Part shown: positions 1-11,054 of the stretch, in pieces
Layout of the letters: each line of letters begins with the position of its first letter
Numbering within the stretch: the first letter of the stretch is position 1
Assembly: GCF_949987515.2 (NCBI RefSeq)
Contig: NW_027192650.1
Location: forward strand, 2,728,001-2,792,000
Reading direction: 5' to 3'
DNA from: Delphinus delphis
Taxonomy: Eukaryota > Chordata > Mammalia > Artiodactyla > Delphinidae
Length of the DNA: 64,000 nucleotides
Program-made: the position numbers and the translations under genes
The notes under the pieces: generated by a model
Told to the model about the DNA's origin: nothing
Database searches by the model: none
The model's input: the letters and a program-made list of their open reading frames with translations, nothing else

Positions 1-240
1 GGGAAAGGTGAGTTGGCATGCTGCATAAAACCAGAGATTGAAATGAGCACAGATAAAGTTCCTTAAGTCAAATATGGAATAGACAAGAGCTACTCCTTGC
101 TCAACGAAATGGACTCAACACCGCATATTAAACGTCTAAGAATGTACCTGACTAGTAAGTATCTTAAAACCTATGGATTGCTATGTCTCCGAAAGAGAAT
201 CAAGCATGTGTACAGGGGCATAAACGCAGCAGTGATAGGA

Positions 241-905
241 TTGGAGAGGTTCGGTTAGCAAATGAAGACCCTTTGAAGTCATATTGCATGGTACCCATTA
301 CACGGGTCTTAACTCTCCAGGTTTAAGGTATTCTTCCTTCAGCTAAAACATGCATGTGGAACCCAAGTATGATCAACCATGTGAACGGGAGACGTGTTCA
401 AATATGTCTCAGTTTTCCTCCCCTGGTACTCGGGTGCAACATTCCAGACGCTTGACTAACACTCTCCCCACTTGGAGAGTCAGCGCCTTTAACCTCCTGT
501 TTGGCCCAGTTTGCAATTTCTGCGGAAGATGAACAGGAATAGCGAGAACCAATGAGAGACTAGCTGGAGGTGTTTGGACGGGCAAATTTAACTCTCATTT
601 CCCACCAGGAAGAGGAAATAACCAAAGGCTCAGCGTGCCGTGCCGGAACCAGATTAGGGCCTGAAGCCATCCTGCGGTGTTGCGGCCAGGTCACAAGAAA
701 GCGAGTTGAAGAAAGGAGCTCAGGGGCACTGTAATTCACAAACCTGCAGAGTTATAAATGACAGCTATCGTCCAAAAATAGACTGAAGTAAGGCTGCCAA
801 GAGGACTTGAAAGCGGGGCAGAATTGCAGGAAACCGATTTCAGGAGGTAGACTGGAATTGCATTGAAAGCATAGGAAAAGAGGCAGAACGTCCACAATGA
901 TGCAC
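241..905 (+). other. Unassigned part of the monomer (shown in unit 1)
   Basis: This 665-bp stretch of unit 1, repeated at the same offset in every full unit, shows no similarity that I recognise. It holds the Q diagnostic sites, a 7-bp-stem hairpin, a CCAAT pentamer (549-553), a SacI site (GAGCTC) and a PstI site (CTGCAG). It has no long open frame that is kept across units. Its origin could be another decayed transposable element, but I see no terminal repeats or target-site duplication to support that. Confidence 0.6.
461..480. repeat. Small inverted repeat (unit 1 copy)
   Basis: ACTCTCC and GGAGAGT are exact reverse complements separated by six bases. The hairpin is kept in most units; in several (units 7, 9, 11, 17, 26, 28, 30, 37, 41) only the loop base varies (CCGACTT or CTGACTT), leaving the stem intact, while unit 21 (ACTCGCC) and unit 36 (ACTATCC) carry stem mismatches. 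It may be chance for a sequence this long. Confidence 0.55.
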
Positions 906-977
906 TTGGCCAAAAAGGGCGTATGCGTTTTTTCCTGAATATATTCAGGAAAAAACGCATACGCCCTTTTTGGCCAA
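906..977. repeat. Perfect 72-bp palindrome (unit 1 copy)
   Basis: The sequence from TTGGCC at 906 to GGCCAA at 977 equals its own reverse complement with no spacer; the dyad axis lies between 941 and 942 in GAATATATTC. Each 36-bp arm contains an A5 run, GGGCGTATGCG and T6 (mirrored as A6 on the other side). One copy sits at the same offset in every unit; coordinates are given in each unit entry. Such a dyad can form a cruciform in DNA or a perfect hairpin in a transcript. Outside the 72 bp the flanks do not pair. Confidence 0.97.
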
Positions 978-1004
978 CCAAGCAAGCTTGCAAAGGAAAT
1001 CTGC

Positions 1005-1503
1005 ACTACAATGAAGTCTCACTTCCCCCCGGTCAAAAGGGCCATCTGAAAAAAGTGTAAAATCCAGAAAGGCAGGACAGGCCATGGAGAACTGGGAGCC
1101 TTGTTATGCTGATGGGTGGGATGTAAATTGCCAACAACCACTCGGGAGAAGTGTATGGTGTTTCCTGAAACATCTAAAAAACAATGCAACAGGGCCTAGG
1201 GCACTGCCACTTATGGTCCTATAGCTTAGGGAAATTAAAATCAAAAAGACACAGCCACCTCAAAGTTTGGGACGCCTCTGTTTACAAGAACCTCGTTTAC
1301 AGTACAAGTTCAACATCGCAGAAAGTGAAAAATGGATAAAGAAGTTGTGGTATTTACTTACAAAGCAATATCACTCAGCAATGAAATCTATGTCATCAGG
1401 CCCTTAGCATCACAATGAGTGGATTCAGGTATGATGATTCTAACTGAAATAAGTCACACAGAAAAAGAAACATCATAAGATATCAGTAATACACGGAATG
1501 TAA
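1005..1503 (+). pseudogene. Decayed LINE-1 ORF2 C-terminal segment (unit 1 copy)
   Basis: Reading the frame that contains 1141 and 1327, unit 1 gives LGRSVWCFLKHLK (1141-1179) and EKWIKKLWY (1327-1353). These match in order and spacing the conserved tryptophan-rich C-terminal region of mammalian L1 ORF2 protein (the LWRTVWRFLKKLK-like and DEWIKKMWY-like stretches). At DNA level the segment starts at ACTACAATGAAGTCTCAC (1005), which resembles the L1 ACTACAATGAGGTATCAC. The frame is broken by a TAG at 1222-1224 where L1 has a tyrosine codon, and by later stops. A TAA at 1501-1503 sits where the ORF2 stop falls in artiodactyl-type L1. No function is expected. Only the last part of ORF2 is present; the reverse transcriptase and endonuclease domains are absent. 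Each full unit carries the same fragment. The L1 comparison is from memory of the family. Confidence 0.85.
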
Positions 1504-1815
1504 ACTTGGCTACACAGGAACTGAATTACAGAACAGAACAGGGTCCCAAATTTAGAAAACCAACTTATGCTTGCTTAAGGGGAAAGGTGAGTTGGCATGC
1601 TGCATAAAACCAGAGATTGAAATGAGCACAGATAAAGTTCCTTAAGTCAAATATGGAATAGACAAGAGCTACTCCTTGCTCAACGAAATGGACTCAACAC
1701 CGCATATTAAACGTCTAAGAATGTACCTGACTAGTAAGTATCTTAAAACCTATGGATTGCTATGTCTCCGAAAGAGAATCAAGCATGTGTACAGGGGCAT
1801 AAACGCAGCAGTGAT
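1504..1815 (+). mobile_element. LINE-1 3' UTR-like segment spanning units 1 and 2
   Basis: After the ORF2-stop position the sequence keeps following the L1 3' UTR of cetartiodactyls: CAACTTATGCTTGCTTAAGG GGAAAGGTGAG at 1561 onward resembles the L1 AAACTTATGGTTACCAAAGGGGAAAGG, and the stretch around 1650-1720 resembles the L1 part that reads through ATAAACAACAAGG and CTATATTCAATATC. Similarity is weaker than in the ORF2 part. The 3' edge is uncertain by about 50 bases, and no poly(A) tail is visible. The repeat unit boundary falls inside this segment, so it is continuous only across neighbouring monomers. Confidence 0.6.
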
Positions 1816-3158
1816 AGGATTGGAGAGGTTCGGTGAGCAAATGAAGACCCTTTGAAGTCATATTGCATGGTACCCATTACACGGGTCTTAACTCTCCAGG
1901 TTTAAGGTATTCTTCCTTCAGCTAAAACATGCATGTGGAACCCAAGTATGATCAACCATGTGAACGGGAGACGTGTTCAAATATGTCTCAGTTTTCCTCC
2001 CCTGGTACTCGGGTGCAACATTCCAGACGCTTTACTAACACTCTCCCCACTTGGAGAGTCAGCGCCTTTAACCTCCTGTTTGGCCCAGTTTGCAATTTCT
2101 GCGGAAGATGAACAGGAATAGCGAGAACCAATGAGAGACTAGCTGGAGGTGTTTGGACGGGCAAATTTAACTCTCATTTCCCACCAGGAAGAGGAAATAA
2201 CCAAAGGCTCAGCGTGCCGTGCCGGAACCAGATTAGGGCCTGAAGCCATCCTGCGGTGTTGCGGCCAGGTCACAAGAAAGCGAGTTGAAGAAAGGAGCTC
2301 AGGGGCACTGTAATTCACAAACCTGCAGAGTTATAAATGACAGCTATCGTCCAAAAATAGACTGAAGTAAGGCTGCCAAGAGGACTTGAAAGCGGGGCAG
2401 AATTGCAGGAAACCGATTTCAGGAGGTAGACTGGAATTGCATTGAAAGCATAGGAAAAGAGGCAGAACGTCCACAATGATGCACTTGGCCAAAAAGGGCG
2501 TATGCGTTTTTTCCTGAATATATTCAGGAAAAAACGCATACGCCCTTTTTGGCCAACCAAGCAAGCTTGCAAAGGAAATCTGCACTACAATGAAGTCTCA
2601 CTTCCCCCCGGTCAAAAGGGCCATCTGAAAAAAGTGTAAAATCCAGAAAGGCAGGACAGGCCATGGAGAACTGGGAGCCTTGTTATGCTGATGGGCGGGA
2701 TGTAAATTGCCAACAACCACTCGGGAGAAGTGTATGGTGTTTCCTGAAACATCTAAAAAACAAAGCAACAGAACCTAGGGCACTTCCACTTATGGTCCTA
2801 TAGCTTAGGGAAATTAAAATCAAAAAGACACAGCCACCCCAAAGTTTGGAACGGCTCTGTTTACAAGAACCTCGTTTACAGTACAAGTTCAACATCGCAG
2901 AAAGTGAAAAATGGATAAAGAAGTTGTGGTATTCACTTACAAAGCAATATCACTCAGCAATGAAATCTATGTCATCAGGCCCTTAGCAGCACAATGAGTG
3001 GATTCAGGTATGATGATTCTAACTGAAATAAGTCACACAGAAAAAGAAACATCATAAGATATCAGTAATACACGGAATGGAAACTTGGCTACACAGGAAC
3101 TGAATTACAGAACAGAACTGGGTCACAAATTTAGAAAAACAACTTATGCTTCCTTAAG
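1580..3158 (+). repeat. Satellite unit 2
   Basis: Length 1,579. Perfect palindrome at 2485-2556. States Q1, S1, T1 with GGTATTCAC. Its tail (GGAATGGAAAC, ACTGGGTCAC) is shared with units 5, 8 and 9. Confidence 0.95.
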
Positions 3159-4737
3159 GGGAAAGGTGAGTTGGGGTGCTGCATAAAACCAGAGATTGAA
3201 ATGAGCACAGATAAAGTTCCTTAAGCCAAATATGGAATAGACAAGAGCTACTCCTTGCTCAACGAAATGGACTCAACACCGCATATTAAACGCCTAAGAA
3301 TGTACCTGACTTGTAAGTATCTTAAAACCTATAGATTGCTATGTCTCCGAAAGAGAATCAAGCATGTGTACAGGGGCATAAACGCAGCAGTGATAGGATT
3401 GGAGAGGTTCGGTGAGCAAATGAAGACCCTTTGAAGTCATATTGCATGGTACCCATTCCACGGGTTTCAACTACCCAGGTTTAAGGTATTCTTCCTTCAG
3501 CTAAAACATGCATGTGGAACCTAGAGTATGATCAACCATGTGATCGGGAGACGTGTTCAAATATGTCTCAGTTTTCCTCCCCTGGTACTCGGGTGCAACA
3601 TTCCAGACGCTTTACTAACACTCTCCCCACTTGGAGAGTCAGTCCCTTTAACCTCCTGTTTGGCCCAGTTTGCAATTTCTGCGGAAGATGAACAGGAATA
3701 GCGAGAACCAATGAGAGGCTAGCTGGAGGTGTCTGGACGGGCAAATTTAACTCTCATTTCCCACCAGGAAGAGGAATTAACCAAAGGCTCAGCATGCCGG
3801 GCCGGAACCAGATTAGGGCCTGAAGCCATCCTGCGGTGTTGCGGCCAGGTCACAAGAAAGCGAGTTGAAGAAAGGAGCTCAGGGGCACTGAAATTCACAA
3901 ACCTGCAGAGTTATAAATGACAGCTATCGTCCAAAAATAGACTGAAGTAAGGCTGCCAAGAGGACTTGAAAGCGGGGCAGAATTGCAGGAAACCGATTTC
4001 AGGAGGTAGACTGGAATTGCATTGAAAGCATAGGAAAAGAGGCAGAACGTCCACAATGATGCACTTGGCCAAAAAGGGCGTATGCGTTTTTTCCTGAATA
4101 TATTCAGGAAAAAACGCATACGCCCTTTTTGGCCAACCAAGCAAGCTTGCAAAGGAAATCTGCACTACAATGAAGTCTCACTTCCCCCCGGTCAAAAGGG
4201 CCATCTGAAAAAGTGTAAAATCCAGAAAGGCAGGACAGGCCATGGAGAACTGGGAGCCTTGTTATGCTGATGGGCGGGATGTAAATTGCCAACAGACACT
4301 CGGGAGAAGTGTATGGTGTTTCCTGAAACATCTAAAAAACAAACCAACAGAGCCTAGGGCACTGCCACTTATGGTCCTATAGCTTAGGGAAATTAAAATC
4401 AAAAAGACACAGCCACCCCAAAGTTTGGGACGCCTCTGTTTACAAGAAACTCGTTTACAGTACAAGTTCAACATCGCAGAAAGTGAAAAATGGATAAAGA
4501 AGTTTTTGTATTTACTTACAAAGCAATATCACTCAGCAATGAAATCTATGTCATCAGGCCCTTAGCATCACAATGAGTGGATTCAGGTATGATGATTCTA
4601 ACTGAAATAAGTCACACAGAAAAAGAAACATCATAAGATATCAGTAATACATGGAGTGTAAACTTGGCTACACAGGAACTGAATTACAGAACAGAACAGG
4701 GTCTCAAATTTAGAAAACCAACTTATGCTTGCTTAAG
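3159..4737 (+). repeat. Satellite unit 3
   Basis: Length 1,579. Perfect palindrome at 4065-4136. States Q2, S2. The T site reads AGTTTTTGTATTTAC, a variant shared with unit 4. CCTATAGATTGCT is shared with units 6 and 9. Confidence 0.95.
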
Positions 4738-6317
4738 GGTAAAGGTGAGTTGGGGTGCTGCATAAAACCAGAGATTGAAATGAGCACAGATAAAGTTCCT
4801 TAAGTCAAATATGGAATAGACAAGAGCTACTCCTTGCTCAACGAAATGGACTCAACACCGCATATTAAACGCCTAAGAATGTACCTGACTAGTAAGTTTC
4901 TTAAAACCTATGGATTGCTATGTCTCCGAAAGAGAATCAAGCATGTGTACAGGGGCATAAACGCAGCAGTGATAGGATTGGAGACGTTCGGTGAGCAAAT
5001 GAAGACCCTTTGAAGTCATATTGCATGGTACCCATTACACGGGTCTTAACTCTCCAGGTTTAAGGTATTCTTCCTTCAGCTAAAACATGCATGTGGAACC
5101 TAGAGTATGATCAACCATGTGATCGGGAGACGTGTTCAAATATGTCTCAGTTTTCCTCCCCTGGTACTCGGGTGCAACATTCCAGACGCTTTACTAACAC
5201 TCTCCCCACTTGGAGAGTCAGTCCCTTTAACCTCCTGTTTGGCCCAGTTTGCAATTTCTGCGGAAGATGAACAGGAATAGCGAGAACCAATGAGAGGCTA
5301 GCTGGAGGTGTCTGGACGGACAAATTTAACTCTCATTTCCCACCAGGAAGAGGAATTAACCAAAGGCTCAGCATGCCGTGCCGGAACCAGATTAGGGCCT
5401 GAAGCCATCCTGCGGTGTTGCGGCCAGGTCACAAGAAAGCGAGTTGAAGAAAGGAGCTCAGGGGCACTGTAATTCACAAACCTGCAGAGTTATAAATGAC
5501 AGCTATCGTCCAAAAATAGACTGAAGTAAGGCTGCCAAGAGGACTTGAAAGCGGGGCAGAATTGCAGGAAACCGATTTCAGGAGGTAGACTGGAATTGCA
5601 TTGAAAGCATAGGAAAAGAGGCAGAACGTCCACAATGATGCACTTGGCCAAAAAGGGCGTATGCGTTTTTTCCTGAATATATTCAGGAAAAAATGCATAC
5701 GCCCTTTTTGGCCAACCAAGCAAGCTTGCAAAGGAAATCTGCACTACAATGAAGTCTCACTTCCCCCCGGTCAAAAGGGCCATCTGAAAAAAGTGTAAAA
5801 TCCAGAAAGGCAGGACAGGCCATGGAGAACTGGGAGCCTTGTTATGCTGATGGGCGGGATGTAAATTGCCAACAGACACTCGGGAGAAGTGTATGGTGTT
5901 TCCTGAAACATCTAAAAAACAAAGCAACAGAGCCTAGGGCACTGCCACTTATGGTCCTATAGCTTAGGGAAATTAAAATCAAAAAGACACAGCCACCCCA
6001 AAGTTTGGGACGCCTCTGTTTACAAGAACCTCGTTTACAGTACAAGTTCAACATCGCAGAAAGTGAAAAATGGATAAAGAAGTTTTTGCATTTACTTACA
6101 AAGCAATATCACTCAGCAATGAAATCTATGTCATCAGGCCCTTAGCATCACAATGAGTGGATTCAGGTATGATGATTCTAACTGAAATAAGTCACACAGA
6201 AAAAGAAACATCATAAGATATCAGTAATACACGGAATGGAAACTTGGCTACACAGGAACTGAATTACAGAACAGAACAGGGTCACAAATTTAGAAAAACA
6301 ACTTATGCTTGCTTAAG
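4738..6317 (+). repeat. Satellite unit 4
   Basis: Length 1,580. Palindrome at 5644-5715 has one right-arm change (C to T, a CpG transition, at 5694). Mosaic: TTACACGGGTCTTAAC as in Q1 units, followed by state Q2, then S2. T site AGTTTTTGCATTTAC. Confidence 0.95.
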
Positions 6318-7896
6318 GGTAAAGGTGAGTTGGGGTGCTGCATAAAACCAGAGATTGAAATGAGCACAGATAAAGTTCCTTAAGCCAAATATGGAATAGA
6401 CAAGAGCTACTCCTTGCTCAACGAAATGGACTCAACACCGCATATTAAACACCTAAGAATGTACCTGACTAGTAAGTATCTTAAAACCTATGGATTGCTA
6501 TGTCTCCGAAAGAGAATCAAGCATGTGTACAGGGGCATAAACGCAGCAGTGATAGGATTGGAGAGGTTTGGTGAGCAAATGAAGACCCTTTGAAGTCATA
6601 TTGCATGGTACCCATTACACGGGTCTTAACTCTCCAGGTTTAAGGTATTCTTCCTTCAGCTAAAACATGCATGTGGAACCCAAGTATGATCAACCATGTG
6701 AACGGGAGACGTGTTCAAATATGTCTCAGTTTTCCTCCCCTGGTACTCGGGTGCAACATTCCAGACGCTTTACTAACACTCTCCGCACTTGGAGAGTCAG
6801 CGCCTTTAACCTCCTGTTTGGCCCAGTTTGCAATTTCTGCGGAAGATGAACAGGAATAGCGAGAACCAATGAGAGACTAGCTGGAGGTGTTTGGACGGGC
6901 AAATTTAACTCTCATTTCCCACCAGGAAGAGGAAATAACCAAAGGCTCAGCGTGCCGTGCCGGAACCAGATTAGGGCCTGAAGCCATCCTGCGGTGTTGC
7001 GGCCAGGTCACAAGAAAGCAAGTTGAAGAAAGGAGCTCAGGGGCACTGTAATTCACAAACCTGCAGAGTTATAAATGACAGCTATCGTCCAAAAATAGAC
7101 TGAAGTAAGGCTGCCAAGAGGACTTGAAAGCGGGGCAGAATTGCAGGAAACCGATTTCAGGAGGTAGACTGGAATTGCATTGAAAGCATAGGAAAAGAGG
7201 CAGAACGTCCACAATGATGCACTTGGCCAAAAAGGGCGTATGCGTTTTTTCCTGAATATATTCAGGAAAAAACGCATACGCCCTTTTTGGCCAACCAAGC
7301 AAGCTTGCAAAGGAAATCTGCACTACAATGAAGTCTCACTTCCCCCCGGTCAAAAGGGCCATCTGAAAAAAGTGTAAAATCCAGAAAGGCAGGACAGGCC
7401 ATGGAGAACTGGGAGCCTTGTTATGCTGATGGGCGGGATGTAAATTGCCAACAACCACTCGGGAGAAGTGTATGGTGTTTCCTGAAACATCTAAAAAACA
7501 AAGCAACAGAACCTAGGGCACTTCCACTTATGGTCCTATAGCTTAGGGAAATTAAAATCAAAAAGACACAGCCACCCCAAAGTTTGGAACGGCTCTGTTT
7601 ACAAGAACCTCGTTTACAGTACAAGTTCAACATCGCAGAAAGTGAAAAATGGATAAAGAAGTTGTGGTATTCACTTACAAAGCAATATCACTCAGCAATG
7701 AAATCTATGTCATCAGGCCCTTAGCAGCACAATGAGTGGATTCAGGTATGATGATTCTAACTGAAATAAATCACACAGAAAAAGAAACATCATAAGATAT
7801 CAGTAATACACGGAATGGAAACTTGGCTACACAGGAACTGAATTACAGAACAGAACTGGGTCACAAATTTAGAAAAACAACTTATGCTTGCTTAAG
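6318..7896 (+). repeat. Satellite unit 5
   Basis: Length 1,579. Perfect palindrome at 7223-7294. States Q1, S1, T1 with GGTATTCAC. Shares AAAGCAAGTTG and AATAAATCAC with unit 8. Confidence 0.95.
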
Positions 7897-9475
7897 GGTA
7901 AAGGTGAGTTGGGGTGCTGCATAAAACCAGAGATTGAAATGAGCACAGATAAAGTTCCTTAAGCCAAATATGGAATAGACAAGAGCTACTCCTTGCTCAA
8001 CGAAATGGACTCAACACCGCATATTAAACGCCTAAGAATGTACCTGACTAGTAAGTATCTTAAAACCTATAGATTGCTATGTCTCCGAAAGAGAATCAAG
8101 CATGTGTACAGGGGCATAAACGCAGCAGTGATAGGATTGGAGAGGTTCGGTGAGCAAATGAAGACCCTTTGAAGTCATATTGCATGGTACCCATTCCACG
8201 GGTTTCAACTACCCAGGTTTAAGGTATTCTTCCTTCAGCTAAAACATGCATGTGGAACCTAGAGTATGATCAACCATGTGATCGGGAGACGTGATGAAAT
8301 ATGTCTCAGTTTTCCTCCCCTGGTACTCGGGTGCAACATTCCAGACGCTTTACTAACACTCTCCCCACTTGGAGAGTCAGTCCCTTTAACCTCCTGTTTG
8401 GCCCAGTTTGCAATTTCTGCGGAAGATGAACAGGAATAGCGAGAACCAATGAGAGGCTAGCTGGAGGTGTCTGGACGGGCAAATTTAACTCTCATTTCCC
8501 ACCAGGAAGAGGAATTAACCAAAGGCTCAGCATGCCGGGCCGGAACCAGATTAGGGCCTGAAGCCATCCTGCGGTGTTGCGGCCAGGTCACAAGAAAGCG
8601 AGTTGAAGAAAGGAGCTCAGGGGCACTGTAATTCACAAACCTGCAGAGTTATAAATGACAGCTATCGTCCAAAAATAGACTGAAGTAAGGCTGCCAAGAG
8701 GACTTGAAAGCGGGGCAGAATTGCAGGAAACCGATTTCAGGAGGTAGACTGGAATTGCATTGAAAGCATAGGAAAAGAGGCAGAACGTCCACAATGATGC
8801 ACTTGGCCAAAAAGGGCGTATGCGTTTTTTCCTGAATATATTCAGGAAAAAACGCATACGCCCTTTTTGGCCAACCAAGCAAGCTTGCAAAGGAAATCTG
8901 CACTACAATGAAGTCTCACTTCCCCCCAGTCAAAAGGGCCATCTGAAAAAACTGTAAAATCCAGAAAGGCAGGACAGGCCATGGAGAACTGGGAGCCTTG
9001 TTATGCTGATGGGCGGGATGTAAATTGCCAACAGACACTCGGGAGAAGTGTATGGTGTTTCCTGAAACATCTAAAAAACAAAGCAACAGAGCCTAGGGCA
9101 CTGCCACTTATGGTCCTATAGCTTGGGAAATTAAAATCAAAAAGACACAGCCACCCCAAAGTTTGGGACGCCTCTGTTTACAAGAACCTCGTTTACAGTA
9201 CAAGTTCAACATCGCAGAAAGTGAAAAATGGATAAAGAAGTTGTGGTATTTACTTACAAAGCAATATCACTCAGCAATGAAATCTATGTCATCAGGCCCT
9301 TAGCATCACAATGAGTGGATTCAGGTATGATGATTCTAACTGAAATAAGTCACACAGAAAAAGAAACATCATAAGATATCAGTAATACACGGAATGTAAA
9401 CTTGGCTACACAGGAACGGAATTACAGAACAGAACAGGGTCTCAAATTTAGAAAACCAACTTATGCTTGCTTAAG
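7897..9475 (+). repeat. Satellite unit 6
   Basis: Length 1,579. Perfect palindrome at 8803-8874. States Q2, S2, T1. Private changes: GACGTGATGAAATATG at about 8288, and a two-base loss giving AGCTTGGGAAAT at about 9120. Confidence 0.95.
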
Positions 9476-11054
9476 GGTAAAGGTGAGTTGGGGTGCTGCA
9501 TAAAACCAGAGATTGAAATGAGCACAGATAAAGTTCCTTAAGTCAAATATGGAATAGACAAGAGCTACTCCTTGCTCAACGAAATGGACTCAACACCGCA
9601 CATTAAACGCCTAAGAATGTACCTGACTAGTAAGTATCTTAAAACCTATGGATTGCTATGTCTCCGAAAGAGAATCAAGCATGTGTACAGGGGCATAAAC
9701 GCAGCAGTGATAGGATTGGAGACGTTCGGTGAGCAAATGAAGACCCTTTGAAGTCATATTGCATGGTACCCATTACACGGGTCTTAACTCTCCAGGTTTA
9801 AGGTATTCTTCCTTCAGCTAAAACATGCATGTGGAACCCAAGTATGATCAACCATGTGAACGGGAGACGTGTTCAAATATGTCTCAGTTTTCCTCCCCTG
9901 GTACTCGGGTGCAACATTCCAGACTCTTTACTAACACTCTCCCGACTTGGAGAGTCAGTCCCTTTAAACTCCTGTTTGGCCCAGTTTGCAATTTCTGTGG
10001 AAGATGAACAGGAATAGCGAGAACCAATGAGAGACTAGCTGGAGGTGTCTGGACGGGCAAATTTAACTCTCATTTCCCACCAGGAAGAGGAATAAACCAA
10101 AGGCTCAGCGTGCCGTGCCGGAACCAGATTAGGGCCTGAAGCCATCCTGCGGTGTTGCGGCCAGCTCAAAAGAAACCGAGTGGAAGAAAGGAGCTCAGGG
10201 GCACTGTAATTCACAAACCTGCAGAGTTATAAATGACAGCTATCGTCCAAAAATAGACTGAAGTAAGGCTGCCAAGAGGACTTGAAAGCGGGGCAGAATT
10301 GCAGGAAACCGATTTCAGGAGGTAGACTGGAATTGCATTGAAAGCATAGGAGAAGAGGCAGAACGTCCACAATAATGCACTTGGCCAAAAAGGGCGTATG
10401 CGTTTTTTCCTGAATATATTCAGGAAAAAACGCATACGCCCTTTTTGGCCAACCAAGCAAGCTTGCAAAGGAAATCTGCACTACAATGAAGTCTCACTTC
10501 CCCCCGGTCAAAAGGGCCATCTGAAAAAAGTGTAAAATCCAGAAAGGCAGGACAGGCCATGGAGAACTGGGAGCCTTGTTATGCTGATGGGCGGGATGTA
10601 AATTGCCAACAGACACTCGGGAGAAGTGTATGGTGTTTCCTGAAACATCTAAAAAACAAAGCAACAGAACCTAGGGCACTTCCACTTATGGTCCTATAGC
10701 TTAGGGAAATTAAAATCAAAAAGACACAGCCACCCCAAAGTTTGGGACGCCTCTGTTTACAAGAACCTCGTTTACAGTACAAGTTCAACATCGCAGAAAG
10801 TGAAAAATGGATAAAGAAGTTGTGGTATTTACTTACAAAGCAATATCACTCAGCAATGAAATCTATGTCATCAGGCCCTTAGCATCACAATGAGTGGATT
10901 CAGGTATGATGATTCTAACTGAAGTAAGTCACTCAGAAAAAGAAACATCATAAGATATCAGTAATGCACGGAATGTAAACTTGGCTACACAGGAACTGAA
11001 TTACAGAACAGAACAGGGTCTCAAATTTAGAAAACCAACTTATGCTTGCTTAAG
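9476..11054 (+). repeat. Satellite unit 7
   Basis: Length 1,579. Perfect palindrome at 10381-10452. State Q1 with CCCGACTTGG and TTTAAACTCC, as in units 9 and 17. S site mixed (CTTCC with GGGACGC). T1. Confidence 0.95.

Larger units (their letters stand above)
1..1579 (+). repeat. Satellite unit 1
   Basis: Length 1,579. Perfect palindrome at 906-977. States Q1, S2, T1. Private change CTTGACTAAC (most units CTTTACTAAC), and GGGTCCCAAA near the end. Confidence 0.95.

Noticed and set aside
371..400. CENP-B box
   Set aside because: GTGAACGGGA resembles the end of the box, but the essential TTCG part is absent, and no other stretch on either strand fits the core pattern TTCG-N4-A-N2-CGGG.
350..532. 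Sense frames of 60-62 codons (and 103 codons in units 24 and 33)
   Set aside because: Two overlapping frames are open in the same place, they break in many units through Q-site changes, and the longest versions arise from single point changes or a one-base insertion.
549..759. Promoter formed by CCAAT (549-553) and TATAAAT (753-759)
   Set aside because: The two motifs are about 200 bases apart, too far for a standard arrangement, and both are expected by chance in 1.6 kb. No LTR boundaries were found.
906..977. Palindrome as a MITE or foldback transposon
   Set aside because: No flanking target-site duplication or terminal motif of a known family is visible, and the flanks do not match each other.
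736..1006. Antisense frames of 84-85 codons recurring in nearly every unit across the palindrome
   Set aside because: They recur only because the DNA repeats. Two overlapping frames are equally open, they read through the palindrome, differences among units are not biased to silent sites, and no domain, start context or splice context is evident.
1104..1316. Antisense 68-71 codon frame present in many units (for example 2683-2895)
   Set aside because: It runs antisense over the L1 ORF2 relic, is interrupted in unit 1 and others, and shows no recognisable protein family.
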